Positions 5,542 through 13,817 of a DNA stretch of 16,069 nucleotides are shown in pieces. The notes beneath the pieces are model-generated. The model did not search any database. It was given only the letters and a program-made list of their open reading frames with translations, and was not told where the DNA came from. The translations under genes were made by a program, and so were the position numbers. Source of the DNA: Alphaproteobacteria bacterium (GTDB lineage: Bacteria > Pseudomonadota > Alphaproteobacteria > RF32 > CAG-239); assembly GCA_900767645.1 (NCBI GenBank), contig CAAFZY010000014.1:1-16069 (forward strand). The letters run 5' to 3'. The stretch's first letter is position 1. Each line of letters starts with the position of its first letter.

Positions 5542-5880
5542 CCCATTATACGCAGACCCGAGAAACGCAGAGAATGTGGCTAATGCGCCGCAAGTTTTTT
5601 CTGCGGTGTACAAACCGCTACATAAGAAAAAAGTTACAAGCAGATTCCCATTATACGCAGACCAGAGAAACGCGGATAGTGAGGCAGATACGACGGGGTT
5701 TTGGAACGTGGTGTACAAATAGTTACATGAGTGACAAAAGCCCTAGCAGATGCCCATTATACGCAGACCAGAGAAACGCGGATAGTGAGGCAGATACGAC
5801 GGGGTTTTGGAACGTGGTGTACAAATAGTTACATGAGTGACAAAACCCCTAGCAGATGCCCACTAGACGCGTTTCTCTTA
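5542..5880. repeat. Tandem array of ~106-nt fold-back units at the 3' end of lepA
   Basis: Units begin at 5542, 5647 and 5753, and a truncated fourth at 5859, giving periods of 105, 106 and 106 nt. Units 2 and 3 differ at one base; unit 1 is diverged. Each carries CCCATTATACG, then GAGAAACGC, then (units 2 and 3) CAGATACG, then a central hairpin. In units 2 and 3 the central stem is GGGGTTTTG with CAAAACCCC (5801-5809 with 5841-5849 in unit 3; one mismatch in unit 2). In unit 1 it is TTTTTTCT (5595-5602) with AGAAAAAA (5625-5632). The last unit closes as a 109-nt fold-back, AGAGAAACGCG (5770-5780) with CGCGTTTCTCT (5868-5878), whose final base is in the lepA stop codon. Frames crossing the array are artefacts. 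Confidence 0.85.
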
Positions 5881-7680
5881 GGAGTCGCCGATTCGCAACG
5901 CCTCAATAAACGCCGATTGCGGCACTTCTACCTTGCCGAATTGACGCATACGCTGCTTGCCCTTTTTCTGTTTATCTAAAAGTTTGCGTTTACGGGTTAC
6001 ATCACCGCCGTAACATTTGGCGGTTACATCTTTGCGCAGGGCGGAGATGGTTTCGCGCGCAACTACGCGACCGCCGATTGCAGCTTGTATCGGAATTTTA
6101 AACAAGTGTCTCGGAATTAAATCTTTTAAGCGCTCGCAAATTTGCCGTCCGCGTGATTCCGCCTCGCTGCGGTGACACAAAAACGCTAAAGCGTCAACCG
6201 GTTCTTCATTAATCAAAATTTGCACTTTAACCAAATCAGACTCTTGATAACCGGTAAGTTCATAGTCAAAACTTGCGTAGCCGCTGGTAATTGATTTTAA
6301 GCGATCATAAAAATCAAATACGATTTCATTAAGCGGGATACTGTATACCACCATTGCTCTGCTGCCGACATAAGTTAATTCATGCTGTTCGCCGCGACGC
6401 TCGGTACAAAGTTTCAGCACCGCGCCCAAATAAGTATCCGGCACTAAAATCGTGGCTTTAACCATCGGCTCTTCAATAGCCTTTACCGTGCTTAAATCAG
6501 GCATATCCGCCGGATTGTGCAGCATGCGAACCTCACCGTCAGACATATGCAGTTTGTAGGCAACCGATGGTGCGGTTGTAATAATATCTAAATCAAACTC
6601 TCTGCCGATTCGCTCCTGAATAATTTCCATGTGCAACAAGCCTAAAAATCCGCACCGGAAGCCAAGTCCCAACGCCGCCGAATTTTCATTTTGATAATTA
6701 ATACTGGCATCATTTAATTTAAGCTTGGCAAGCGCGTCTTTAAGCGCGTCATATTGGCTGGAATCTACCGGAAAAATTGAGCAGAACACTACCGGAATTG
6801 AAGGCTTAAAACCGGCAAGCGGCTCCGCGCACGGATTGCGATTGTCGGTGACGGTATCGCCGACGCTGCAATCACTCACGCTTTTAATGCTCGCGGTAAT
6901 AAAGCCGATTTCACCGGCGCTCAAACTTTCAACATCTTGCATTTTAGGCGTAAACACACCGACTTTGTCAATACTGTAAACTGCGCCGTTAGACATCATG
7001 CGTATCTGCATTTTCTTTTTAAGCATGCCGTCTTTAATACGCACCAAAATAATCACGCCCAGATATGAGTCATACCAACTGTCAATCAACAAAGCTTTAA
7101 GCGGCGCGTTTTCATCGCCTTGCGGAGCCGGCAGGCGGTGCACAATCGCCTCTAAGAGCTCCGGCACGCCAAGTCCGGTTTTGCCGGAAGTTTCCACCGC
7201 ATCGGAAGCATCAAGTCCTATAACATCTTCAATTTGGCGTTTAACTCTTTCAGGATCGGCAGACGGCAAATCGATTTTATTCAAAACCGGCACAATCTCA
7301 TGATTGTTTTCAATGGCTAGATATACATTCGCCAAAGTTTGCGCCTCAACTCCCTGCGTGGCATCAACCACCAAAACCGCCCCTTCGCAAGAGGCAAGCG
7401 AGCGTGAAACTTCGTATGAAAAGTCAACGTGTCCGGGGGTGTCCATCAAATTAAGCACATAGCTTTTACCGTCTTTTGCTTTGTAATTAAGCCGCACGGT
7501 TTGTGCCTTAATGGTAATGCCGCGCTCTTTTTCAATATCCATGGAGTCTAAAACCTGCTCCGTCATTTCGCGATGCGTTAAGCCACCGCAATCTTCAATA
7601 ATTCTATCTGCTAAAGTAGATTTACCATGGTCGATATGGGCAATAATCGCAAAGTTTCTGATAAGGTTTAAGTCTGTCAT
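5878..7680 (-). CDS. lepA: Elongation factor 4 (LepA), translation GTPase
   Basis: LepA/EF4 is a ribosome-associated GTPase related to EF-G, implicated in back-translocation, 30S biogenesis and initiation. At 600 residues it has the family length. The G domain shows AHIDHGKS (14-21), the switch region ERGITIKAQTVRL (about 52-64), DTPGH (80-84) and NKID (134-137). The C-terminal domain is LepA-specific: GGRVVARETISALRKDVTAKCYGGDVTRKRKLLDKQKKGKQRMR in pieces near the end. The ATG at 7680 follows AAGGA at eight bases. The stop codon touches the fold-back array. In many proteobacteria lepA precedes lepB; here it stands alone, facing a divergent acetyltransferase gene. A TTGACA (7763-7758, minus strand) could be its -35 element, but no good -10 follows. 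Confidence 0.98.
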   Translation of the reverse strand: MTDLNLIRNFAIIAHIDHGKSTLADRIIEDCGGLTHREMTEQVLDSMDIEKERGITIKAQTVRLNYKAKDGKSYVLNLMDTPGHVDFSYEVSRSLASCEGAVLVVDATQGVEAQTLANVYLAIENNHEIVPVLNKIDLPSADPERVKRQIEDVIGLDASDAVETSGKTGLGVPELLEAIVHRLPAPQGDENAPLKALLIDSWYDSYLGVIILVRIKDGMLKKKMQIRMMSNGAVYSIDKVGVFTPKMQDVESLSAGEIGFITASIKSVSDCSVGDTVTDNRNPCAEPLAGFKPSIPVVFCSIFPVDSSQYDALKDALAKLKLNDASINYQNENSAALGLGFRCGFLGLLHMEIIQERIGREFDLDIITTAPSVAYKLHMSDGEVRMLHNPADMPDLSTVKAIEEPMVKATILVPDTYLGAVLKLCTERRGEQHELTYVGSRAMVVYSIPLNEIVFDFYDRLKSITSGYASFDYELTGYQESDLVKVQILINEEPVDALAFLCHRSEAESRGRQICERLKDLIPRHLFKIPIQAAIGGRVVARETISALRKDVTAKCYGGDVTRKRKLLDKQKKGKQRMRQFGKVEVPQSAFIEALRIGDS

Positions 7681-7747
7681 ATTTATTATCCTTGTTTTAT
7701 CTTATCCCCCATAGATAAATTAAATTTTTGTTTTAGGCAATATATTA

Positions 7748-7776
7748 TTGAAAAAATTGTCAAGATATGTTTTAAT
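7748..7776 (+). promoter_or_regulatory. Promoter for the GNAT gene
   Basis: TTGAAA (7748-7753) and TTTAAT (7771-7776) with a 17-base spacer, 23 bases before the ATG at 7800. It overlaps a minus-strand TTGACA at 7763-7758 that could serve lepA, so the two divergent genes may share this 100-base control region. Confidence 0.45.
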
Positions 7777-7799
7777 AATACAAACTAAGGAGTATGCCC

Positions 7800-8237
7800 A
7801 TGAAAAAAATGATTGATGTTGATTTCGGCTCATCACGCTATGACGAACTGGTTGAATTACGCTACAAAGTTTTGCTTGAGCCTTTGGGATTAAAATTTCT
7901 TGACTCTTTTCGTGACAAAGAAGCCTCATATCTGCACATCGGCTGTATTGAAAACTTAGACGACAAATTGGTCGGCGGCTTGATTTTGGCACCGGTCAAC
8001 GACCATGAAATACGCCTGATGCAGGTTGCGGTTGACCCCGTTTATCAGGGCGAAGGCATCGGGCGGCAACTGGTTAAATATGCCGAAACCAGAGCCAAAG
8101 AAGCCGGTTATACCAAAATTGTTATGCACGCCATGCTTTCGGTAGTAAGCTTTTATGAAAAACTGGGCTACAAACAAGAAGGCGATTTGTTTGAAGAACA
8201 AGGTTTAACTTTTGCCAAAATGGTTAAAAAACTCTGA
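7800..8237 (+). CDS. GNAT family N-acetyltransferase
   Basis: A GCN5-related acetyltransferase that transfers acetyl from acetyl-CoA to an amine; the substrate cannot be told from sequence. The acetyl-CoA-binding motif A reads QVAVDPVYQGEGIGRQLV (about residues 73-90), followed by an AKEAGYTKIVMHA strand and SFYEKLGYKQEGD, the typical motif B ending. At 145 residues it is a single-domain member, closest in feel to the ElaA/YitI-like group. An ATG at 7794 is only one base from the AAGGAG (7787-7792) and cannot be used well. The ATG at 7800 has seven-base spacing and was chosen. The next gene starts 10 bases after the stop, so the two form an operon. Confidence 0.9.
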   Translation: MKKMIDVDFGSSRYDELVELRYKVLLEPLGLKFLDSFRDKEASYLHIGCIENLDDKLVGGLILAPVNDHEIRLMQVAVDPVYQGEGIGRQLVKYAETRAKEAGYTKIVMHAMLSVVSFYEKLGYKQEGDLFEEQGLTFAKMVKKL

Positions 8238-8247
8238 GGAACACAAA

Positions 8248-9234
8248 ATGCAAATACTCCCCGACAAATTGGTTTATGATTCTTACGCTTATTTTCGCCT
8301 CTGCAGTGATTACAGCCTTAACGGCAACACAAAAGTAAAACCGTCGCTGAAAATGCTGAGCCTTTTATCAAAAACCGACATCTCGGAGATTGCCGATTTA
8401 TCGCACAAAGAAGCCGTTGCTTTAATGTTGCCTAAAATTTCGCCCAAATATCGCAACCAAGTTGCCGCTATTGAAGACACTCTTGATTCACGTTATAAAA
8501 TAGATGCCGATTGTGAAGATGACGAATTAATCAATAAAACAACCTACGGACTTTATCAAATTTTAAACTTTACTCCTAAAGACTGTTACCGTAATTTGCA
8601 AATTCGGCAAGAAGTTTATTCTCATTTATATGATTTGAGTGAACTGCGCAGCCCTTCATCTCAAGGCTACCGCTTTAATATTTTAAAGCGCATGGTTAAT
8701 GAAGTCCCCAAAGACAATAACGGAGATTATGATTATAATCCGCTCAATATTGCAGCGCGCCGAACCGACTATTTCATGAAAAAAATTTCGCCGCATGAGC
8801 GCTTGCGCTTAATTAACAAAATCAACGCCAAAACTTATGATCATAACCGGTATAATTACTCCCGTCAGATTGCCGAGCTTGATAATAAATGTTTTATTGC
8901 CATGCAAGAAGAAAAACTTGAGCTCAAAGAAAATAATCAAGCTCGTTACGACCAAATCCGCGCTCATGATTTGCCTCAAGCCGAAACAACGTCCGAAAAA
9001 ATTGAGCTTTACAATGAGCTTTTAGGCTTAATCAACAGTCAAGATTGGGGACGCGGGCGCAAATTCAGCGAAAAGAAAACCATTTGCAACCATTTAATTG
9101 ACCTCTATCGGCAAAATGGCATGATTCCCGAAATGGAAAAAGCTAAAGAAGAACGCGACAAATATTTAAACGCTCGCAAAATCTGTAGTGAAGCCGCTCG
9201 CCTTAAAGGATATAAATCAGGCAAAGAGCGTTAA
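8248..9234 (+). CDS. Unknown 328-residue helical protein
   Basis: I do not recognise this protein. It has no signal peptide or membrane segment. It is rich in charged residues and appears mostly helical, with an N-terminal half that includes SHKEAVALMLPKISPKYRNQ and an end segment TICNHLIDLYRQNGMIPEMEKAKEERDKY that resembles a single TPR-like helical hairpin. The tail is basic (ARLKGYKSGKER). An in-frame ATG at 8212 lies inside the upstream gene. The ATG at 8248 has GAGGA (8236-8240) seven bases upstream and was chosen. It is co-transcribed with the GNAT gene, 10 bases away. Its TAA overlaps the TAA of the convergent AI-2E gene by three bases within TTAA. Confidence 0.8.
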   Translation: MQILPDKLVYDSYAYFRLCSDYSLNGNTKVKPSLKMLSLLSKTDISEIADLSHKEAVALMLPKISPKYRNQVAAIEDTLDSRYKIDADCEDDELINKTTYGLYQILNFTPKDCYRNLQIRQEVYSHLYDLSELRSPSSQGYRFNILKRMVNEVPKDNNGDYDYNPLNIAARRTDYFMKKISPHERLRLINKINAKTYDHNRYNYSRQIAELDNKCFIAMQEEKLELKENNQARYDQIRAHDLPQAETTSEKIELYNELLGLINSQDWGRGRKFSEKKTICNHLIDLYRQNGMIPEMEKAKEERDKYLNARKICSEAARLKGYKSGKER

Positions 9235-10373
9235 TCCTCTAAATACAAACTGCTTTTTTTATAATTGTTAATGGTATAGCGCATTAACACACCGATAATT
9301 GCTGCAACCGGAACGGCAATCATCAAGCCCAAAAAGCCTAACAGCACGCCACCGGCCAATAATGCAAACATTACCCACACCGGATGCAGCCCTACATTAT
9401 CGCCCACCAATTTCGGAGTTAAAAAATTACCTTCAACAAATTGGCCGACCGCAAACACGGCAATTACTTCCAAAACTTTAGTGTAATCATTAAACTGCGC
9501 CAAAGCTAAAATAATGCTGATAACAAAGCCCGAAATGCTGCCTACATACGGAATAAACGAAATCAAGCCCGCCAAAAAGCCGACCAGAATGCCTAAGTCA
9601 AGTCCGACAAATTTTAAGCCAAGCGAATAGTATGTGCCCAAAATTAAGCAAACGCTGAGTTGTCCGCGAATAAATCCGGACAGCGCTCTGTCAATCTGCC
9701 GAAATTGCTCGCGAATAACATTTTTAGATTTTCGCGGCAACAAATTATCAACTTTTTTAACAAAAGTATCCCAATCGCGCAACATATAAAACGCCACTAC
9801 CGGCGTAATCAGCAACAGCGAAATCAGGTTAATCAAGGCAAAGCCGTTAGAAACAAGACCTTTAAGCAACTTGCCGCTAAATTGCAAACCGGTGGTCATA
9901 TTATCTTTAATCATCGCTTTAATATTGGCAATTTCCAAGCTCGGAAATTGCTCTTGTAAACTGACAAGCATCGGCTCGGTGCGTTTAACAAACGCTGAAA
10001 TATAGTTTGGCGCCGCTTCAACAAAAACGGTAAGTTGCTCGTTTAACATTCCGAACAGTAAAATAATTGCCGGCACCGCAATCAAAATTACCACCGCAAA
10101 CACCAGTAAAGTCGCCCACATTCGCGACATGCCCCATTTTTCAAACCGACTGGCAAGCGGATCGAACAAATATCCCAAAACAATACCGGCGACAAACGGC
10201 ATTAATACCGAACGCAGAACATAAACCGCCACACAGAATAAAATAAAAATCACCAACCACGCAATAGCATTATGGTTGCCCGCAATCCTCACCGAATGAA
10301 TCCGATTTGCAGGCTTTGCCGCCTTGTCAACCGCCGTTTTATTTTTATGATTTTGAGTTTGTTCTTTGCTCAT
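9231..10373 (-). CDS. AI-2E family transporter (PerM/UPF0118)
   Basis: A multi-pass inner-membrane protein of the AI-2E/PerM family, members of which have been linked to autoinducer-2 export or Na+/H+ exchange; substrate unknown here. Of 380 residues, the first ~30 are hydrophilic. Then come hydrophobic helices at about 33-65, a long helix pair with the large amphipathic region (MLNEQLTVFVEAAPNYISAF), and C-terminal helices with family signatures FIPYVGSISGFVISI, GNFLTPKLVGDNVGLHPVWV and FLGLMIAVPVAAIIGVLMR. The ATG at 10373 follows GAGG. It starts eight bases after the upstream DUF2066-like gene. In Pseudomonas and relatives a DUF2066 gene, this transporter and hda are often adjacent; hda is absent here. 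Confidence 0.93.
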   Translation of the reverse strand: MSKEQTQNHKNKTAVDKAAKPANRIHSVRIAGNHNAIAWLVIFILFCVAVYVLRSVLMPFVAGIVLGYLFDPLASRFEKWGMSRMWATLLVFAVVILIAVPAIILLFGMLNEQLTVFVEAAPNYISAFVKRTEPMLVSLQEQFPSLEIANIKAMIKDNMTTGLQFSGKLLKGLVSNGFALINLISLLLITPVVAFYMLRDWDTFVKKVDNLLPRKSKNVIREQFRQIDRALSGFIRGQLSVCLILGTYYSLGLKFVGLDLGILVGFLAGLISFIPYVGSISGFVISIILALAQFNDYTKVLEVIAVFAVGQFVEGNFLTPKLVGDNVGLHPVWVMFALLAGGVLLGFLGLMIAVPVAAIIGVLMRYTINNYKKSSLYLED

Positions 10374-10381
10374 AATATCCT

Positions 10382-11416
10382 CTATTTTAAAATATAATTT
10401 CCGTTATCCGATTGCATATAAATTCCCGCATTCTCCAGCGAATTTAACAATGCTGATTCGGAACCGGAAAATTCAAGTTTAAGCTTAACTTGTCCGTTAA
10501 CAATCGCATCTGTTTTCACCGTTTTAATTTGCGGCACGGTTTTTAATTTTTTTTCCATATCCAGCCAATTTTTCAAGCGCTCATAATAAAAAACAGCGGC
10601 AAGCTGACCTTGCTTATAACTTTCAGCCACTTGTTGCTGTTGCATTTGCATGGTTATAAAATTAACCGATTCGGCAATTGCTTTGTCAAGCGTTTCACCG
10701 TTAGGGTCCGTAACCATCAGGCGCTTTTCCGCCTCTGACGGATATTCGCGTATAATAAGCACCAAATTGTTACGTCCCGCGCGAACCGCCTGCACGGTAT
10801 ATATATTTTTAATTCCGTTAATTGCTGAAAGTTGTTTATAAGCGTCAACGCTTAAAACCGTTTCCGGCGCATGCGGCAATGCTTTTTTATTCGGCACCGT
10901 GTCGGCAAGCACTTCAAAATCAAATTGTCCTGATTTTATCAATCCTTTTTCAAGCCATGTGGTACGCCAAACATTACCGTCTTCCCACAAAACTTTATCC
11001 TGATATTCCATATCGCTGAAAATCGGCACAATTAAAATTTTTTGCGGAGCCGAAACCACTTCCAGCATATCATTTTCCTGCATATATTGTTTAAGCAACG
11101 CACCGTTAATTCGAATATTCAAATCAGCCTTATAGGCCTTAGGCGAGCTAACCTCCGACATAACCGAAACTTCCTGAATAAAATGCAACAGCTGTTCATC
11201 GGTCAATTTACCAAGCTCTTCGACATTGGCTTTGGCGGTCAAACGTTCCGCCACCTGCAAAAAAGCCTCGCGGTTGGCTTTAGTCATGGCCGCTTCTTTA
11301 GCCAGAGCCGCATTTTCAGCCTCAGCCTCCGCTTTAATTTTGGCATCAAAACTGATTTCCGCTTTAACCGGCGAACACATCAGCAATAAAGTAAACATCA
11401 AGGTAAAAAACTTCAT
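10382..11416 (-). CDS. Exported DUF2066-like protein
   Basis: A 344-residue protein with a clear Sec signal peptide (MKFFTLMFTLLLMCSPVKA, cleavage near residue 19-20), hence periplasmic or envelope-associated. The mature N-terminus has an Ala/Lys-rich helix leading to NREAFLQVAERLT, then SSPKAYKADLNIRINGALL, then ILIVPIFSD and a second half with WLEKGL, the arrangement I associate with DUF2066 proteins. Function unknown. It lies eight bases upstream of the AI-2E/PerM gene, the usual partner of DUF2066, which supports the call. The ATG at 11416 follows AGG at nine bases. A TATAAT on the minus strand at 11468-11463 could be its -10 element, but no convincing -35 goes with it. Confidence 0.65.
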   Translation of the reverse strand: MKFFTLMFTLLLMCSPVKAEISFDAKIKAEAEAENAALAKEAAMTKANREAFLQVAERLTAKANVEELGKLTDEQLLHFIQEVSVMSEVSSPKAYKADLNIRINGALLKQYMQENDMLEVVSAPQKILIVPIFSDMEYQDKVLWEDGNVWRTTWLEKGLIKSGQFDFEVLADTVPNKKALPHAPETVLSVDAYKQLSAINGIKNIYTVQAVRAGRNNLVLIIREYPSEAEKRLMVTDPNGETLDKAIAESVNFITMQMQQQQVAESYKQGQLAAVFYYERLKNWLDMEKKLKTVPQIKTVKTDAIVNGQVKLKLEFSGSESALLNSLENAGIYMQSDNGNYILK

Positions 11417-11560
11417 AAATTCAGCCTAAATCTCGTCAATAATTTGCAACAAAAGGTATGTTATTATATTTTCGGGTAAAAATCAAAACTTTTTTATAGA
11501 CTTTTTATCAATATAGTGCTTAATGTGTAAACATCAAAAATAAATCATAAGGAACTTAAA

Positions 11561-12565
11561 ATGCTTAGTAAATATCTTAACGGGCTGATTGGTAAAGCCG
11601 CTGAAAATGTAAAAACAATTGTTTTGCCTGAAGGTGAAGATGAACGCGTTTTGAAAGCCGCGCATATTATCGCCGACGCCAAAGCTGCAAAGCTCATTAT
11701 TTTAGGCAAAGAATCGCAAATCAAACAACATTTTGCCGATAACGGATGGAGCATGGACGGAATTGAGGTTATCACTCCTGAAACTTCAGCCCGACTTGCC
11801 GAATATACCGAACTGTTGTACAATTTGCGCAAAGAAAAAGGCATGACGCCCGAACAGGCCGCCGCAACTGCAAAAAATTACACTTATTTCGGCACGTTAA
11901 TGATTAAAGCCGGCCATGCCGACGGTATGGTTTCGGGCGCCAACCATTCAACTGCCGACACTGTTCGTCCGGCCTTGCAGATTATTAAATCGGCCTGCAA
12001 AGATCGCAGCGTTTCATCATTTTTAATCATGATTTCAAACGACACGCCTTACTTGTTCTCAGATTGCGGCGTTATCATCAATCCGACAGAAAAAGAACTT
12101 TGCGATATTGCCTTAACCGCTGCTGAAACAGCCATTCAATTCGGTATTGAGCCGAAAATTGCCATGCTTTCATTTTCAACCCGAGGCTCCGGCAAAGGTG
12201 AAACGGTTGATAAAGTTCGCAATGCAACCGCCATGGTTCAAGAAGCCTTAAAAGCTCCCGAATATCAGGGTTTAGGCATTGAAGTTGACGGCGAAATGCA
12301 GGCCGATGCCGCTTTAGACAAAGTTGTTGCCCGTAAAAAAGCTCCCGACAGCCATGTTGCCGGCAACGCCAAAATTTTAATTTTTCCGAACATTGACGCC
12401 GGAAACATCGGATACAAGCTTTTGCAGCGCCTTGGCGGCTGTGAAGCCTATGGCCCGATGCTGCAAGGCTTAAATGCTCCTGTTAATGACTTATCTCGCG
12501 GCGCTTTTGCCGAAGATATTGCCGGCGTAATCGCCATTACCTGCTTGCAGGCCAACCATAAATAA
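11561..12565 (+). CDS. pta: Phosphate acetyltransferase
   Basis: Pta converts acetyl-CoA and phosphate to acetyl phosphate and CoA in the cytosol. With AckA it makes acetate and ATP, or runs backwards to activate acetate. At 334 residues it is the short form, consisting of the PTA/PTB domain alone without the N-terminal DRTGG region of the enterobacterial enzyme. Recognisable segments are VLPEGEDERVLKAA near the start, GMVSGANHSTADTVRPALQI in the middle, and MLSFSTRGSGKG and PNIDAGNIGYKLLQRL in the C-terminal half. The ATG at 11561 follows AAGGAA at seven bases. ackA follows 23 bases after the stop, in the order pta-ackA. Confidence 0.97.
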   Translation: MLSKYLNGLIGKAAENVKTIVLPEGEDERVLKAAHIIADAKAAKLIILGKESQIKQHFADNGWSMDGIEVITPETSARLAEYTELLYNLRKEKGMTPEQAAATAKNYTYFGTLMIKAGHADGMVSGANHSTADTVRPALQIIKSACKDRSVSSFLIMISNDTPYLFSDCGVIINPTEKELCDIALTAAETAIQFGIEPKIAMLSFSTRGSGKGETVDKVRNATAMVQEALKAPEYQGLGIEVDGEMQADAALDKVVARKKAPDSHVAGNAKILIFPNIDAGNIGYKLLQRLGGCEAYGPMLQGLNAPVNDLSRGAFAEDIAGVIAITCLQANHK

Positions 12566-12588
12566 ATTTAGTTTGTAAGGAAATAAAC

Positions 12589-13767
12589 ATGAAAAAAATT
12601 TTAGTTCTCAATTCAGGTTCCTCTTCATTAAAATATCAGCTGTTTAATGTTGACGGCGATAATTATGAAGTCCTTGCCAAAGGCGTGGCTGACCGAATCG
12701 GTATCCATAATTCATTCGTAACCTTAAAAATCGGAGACGACAAAAAAACCAAAGAGGTTGATTTACCGACCCATACCGAAGCAATTCGCGAAGTTTTGAA
12801 CTTGCTTTTAAGCGGTCCGCTCCACAGCATGGACGAGTTAAGCGCCGTCGGACACCGCATTGTACACGGCGGTGAAATCTTCAAAGGTTCCGCCGTTGTA
12901 ACCGAAAAAGTTATTGAACAAATTGAAGATTTGGCCGAGCTTGCTCCGTTGCACAATCATGCCAGCGCCGCCGGTATTCGTGCCGTTAAAACCATTTTGC
13001 CTAAAATTCCGCAAGTGGTTGTTTTTGACACCGCTTTTCACCAAACCATGGGCAAAGAAGCGTATTTATATGCCTTACCGGAAGAGCAATACACCAAATA
13101 TAAAATCCGCCGTTACGGCTTTCATGGCACTTCGCACGCTTATGTTGCCCAAAAGGCAGCTGAATTAATCGGCAAAAAAGGTAAAATCATCACCTGCCAT
13201 CTGGGCAACGGCGCTTCCATTACGGCGGTTGAAAACGGCAAATGCGTTGACACTTCCATGGGCTTTACTCCTTTGGCCGGTGTGGTAATGGGTACTCGCT
13301 CCGGCGATATTGACCCTTACATTCCGCTTTATATCATAAAGACCCAAAATAAAACCCCCGATGAAGTAAACACCTTGCTTAACAAGCAAAGCGGTATGCT
13401 CGGCATTTGCGGTTTTTCTGACAATCGCGATGTTGAAGTAGGTTACTTGAAAGGCGAACAGAAAGCCATTGACGCCATGAACGTTTACGTTCACACTCTG
13501 CTACGCTTTATCGGCAGCTATATTGCCGTTTTGGGCGGCGTTGACGCCATTGTATTTACCGCCGGCGTTGGCGAAAACGGCTCTATCGTTCGTAAGTTGG
13601 TAGTTGAACGTTTGGCTTATTTGGGCATTAAACTCAATGAAGAAAATAATAACAAACGCGGTCAAACTCTTGAAATTTCAACTCCGGACTCTAAAGTTCA
13701 CGTATTTGTAATTCCAACCGACGAAGAATTAATGATTGCCAAAGATACCATGAAGTTGGTATTTTAA
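12589..13767 (+). CDS. ackA: Acetate kinase
   Basis: AckA interconverts acetyl phosphate + ADP and acetate + ATP. The 392-residue product has the full ASKHA fold signatures: NSGSSSLKY at 8-16, VGHRIVHGG with the substrate-binding Arg90, APLHNH near 119-124, VFDTAFH with Asp147, RYGFHGTSH with His179, GTRSGDIDP with Arg237, and TDEELMIA near the C-terminus. All expected catalytic positions are present, so the enzyme should be active. The ATG at 12589 follows AAGGAAA. It is co-transcribed with pta 23 bases upstream and followed by a strong terminator. Confidence 0.98.
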   Translation: MKKILVLNSGSSSLKYQLFNVDGDNYEVLAKGVADRIGIHNSFVTLKIGDDKKTKEVDLPTHTEAIREVLNLLLSGPLHSMDELSAVGHRIVHGGEIFKGSAVVTEKVIEQIEDLAELAPLHNHASAAGIRAVKTILPKIPQVVVFDTAFHQTMGKEAYLYALPEEQYTKYKIRRYGFHGTSHAYVAQKAAELIGKKGKIITCHLGNGASITAVENGKCVDTSMGFTPLAGVVMGTRSGDIDPYIPLYIIKTQNKTPDEVNTLLNKQSGMLGICGFSDNRDVEVGYLKGEQKAIDAMNVYVHTLLRFIGSYIAVLGGVDAIVFTAGVGENGSIVRKLVVERLAYLGIKLNEENNNKRGQTLEISTPDSKVHVFVIPTDEELMIAKDTMKLVF

Positions 13768-13781
13768 GTTTGCCTGAATTT

Positions 13782-13817
13782 AATCCCCTGAAGCTTTCCG
13801 CCTCAGGGGATTTTATT
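13782..13817 (+). terminator. Terminator after ackA, possibly bidirectional
   Basis: AATCCCCTGA (13782-13791) pairs with TCAGGGGATT (13803-13812), ten base pairs around an 11-nt loop. On the plus strand TTTTATT follows. The stop codon of the convergent gene begins at 13818, so the same stem probably also ends that transcript, although its minus-strand tail is poor in T. Confidence 0.85.

Noticed and set aside
5320..5718. Minus-strand 132-codon frame and plus-strand frames across the 106-nt array
   Set aside because: Their sequence is the repeat unit read through; the frames shift between units and no start has a Shine-Dalgarno sequence.
5542..5880. CRISPR array
   Set aside because: The units are ~106 nt and nearly identical throughout, with no alternation of short repeats and unique spacers and no cas genes.
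11463..11517. Promoters in the DUF2066-like/pta divergent gap
   Set aside because: A minus-strand TATAAT and a plus-strand TATAGT exist, but neither has a convincing -35 at 16-18 bases; AT-rich DNA gives such hexamers by chance.
12663..12956. Antisense frames within ackA, lepA, rpoA and secY
   Set aside because: They are shadow frames opposite well-conserved genes with no start signals or recognisable products.
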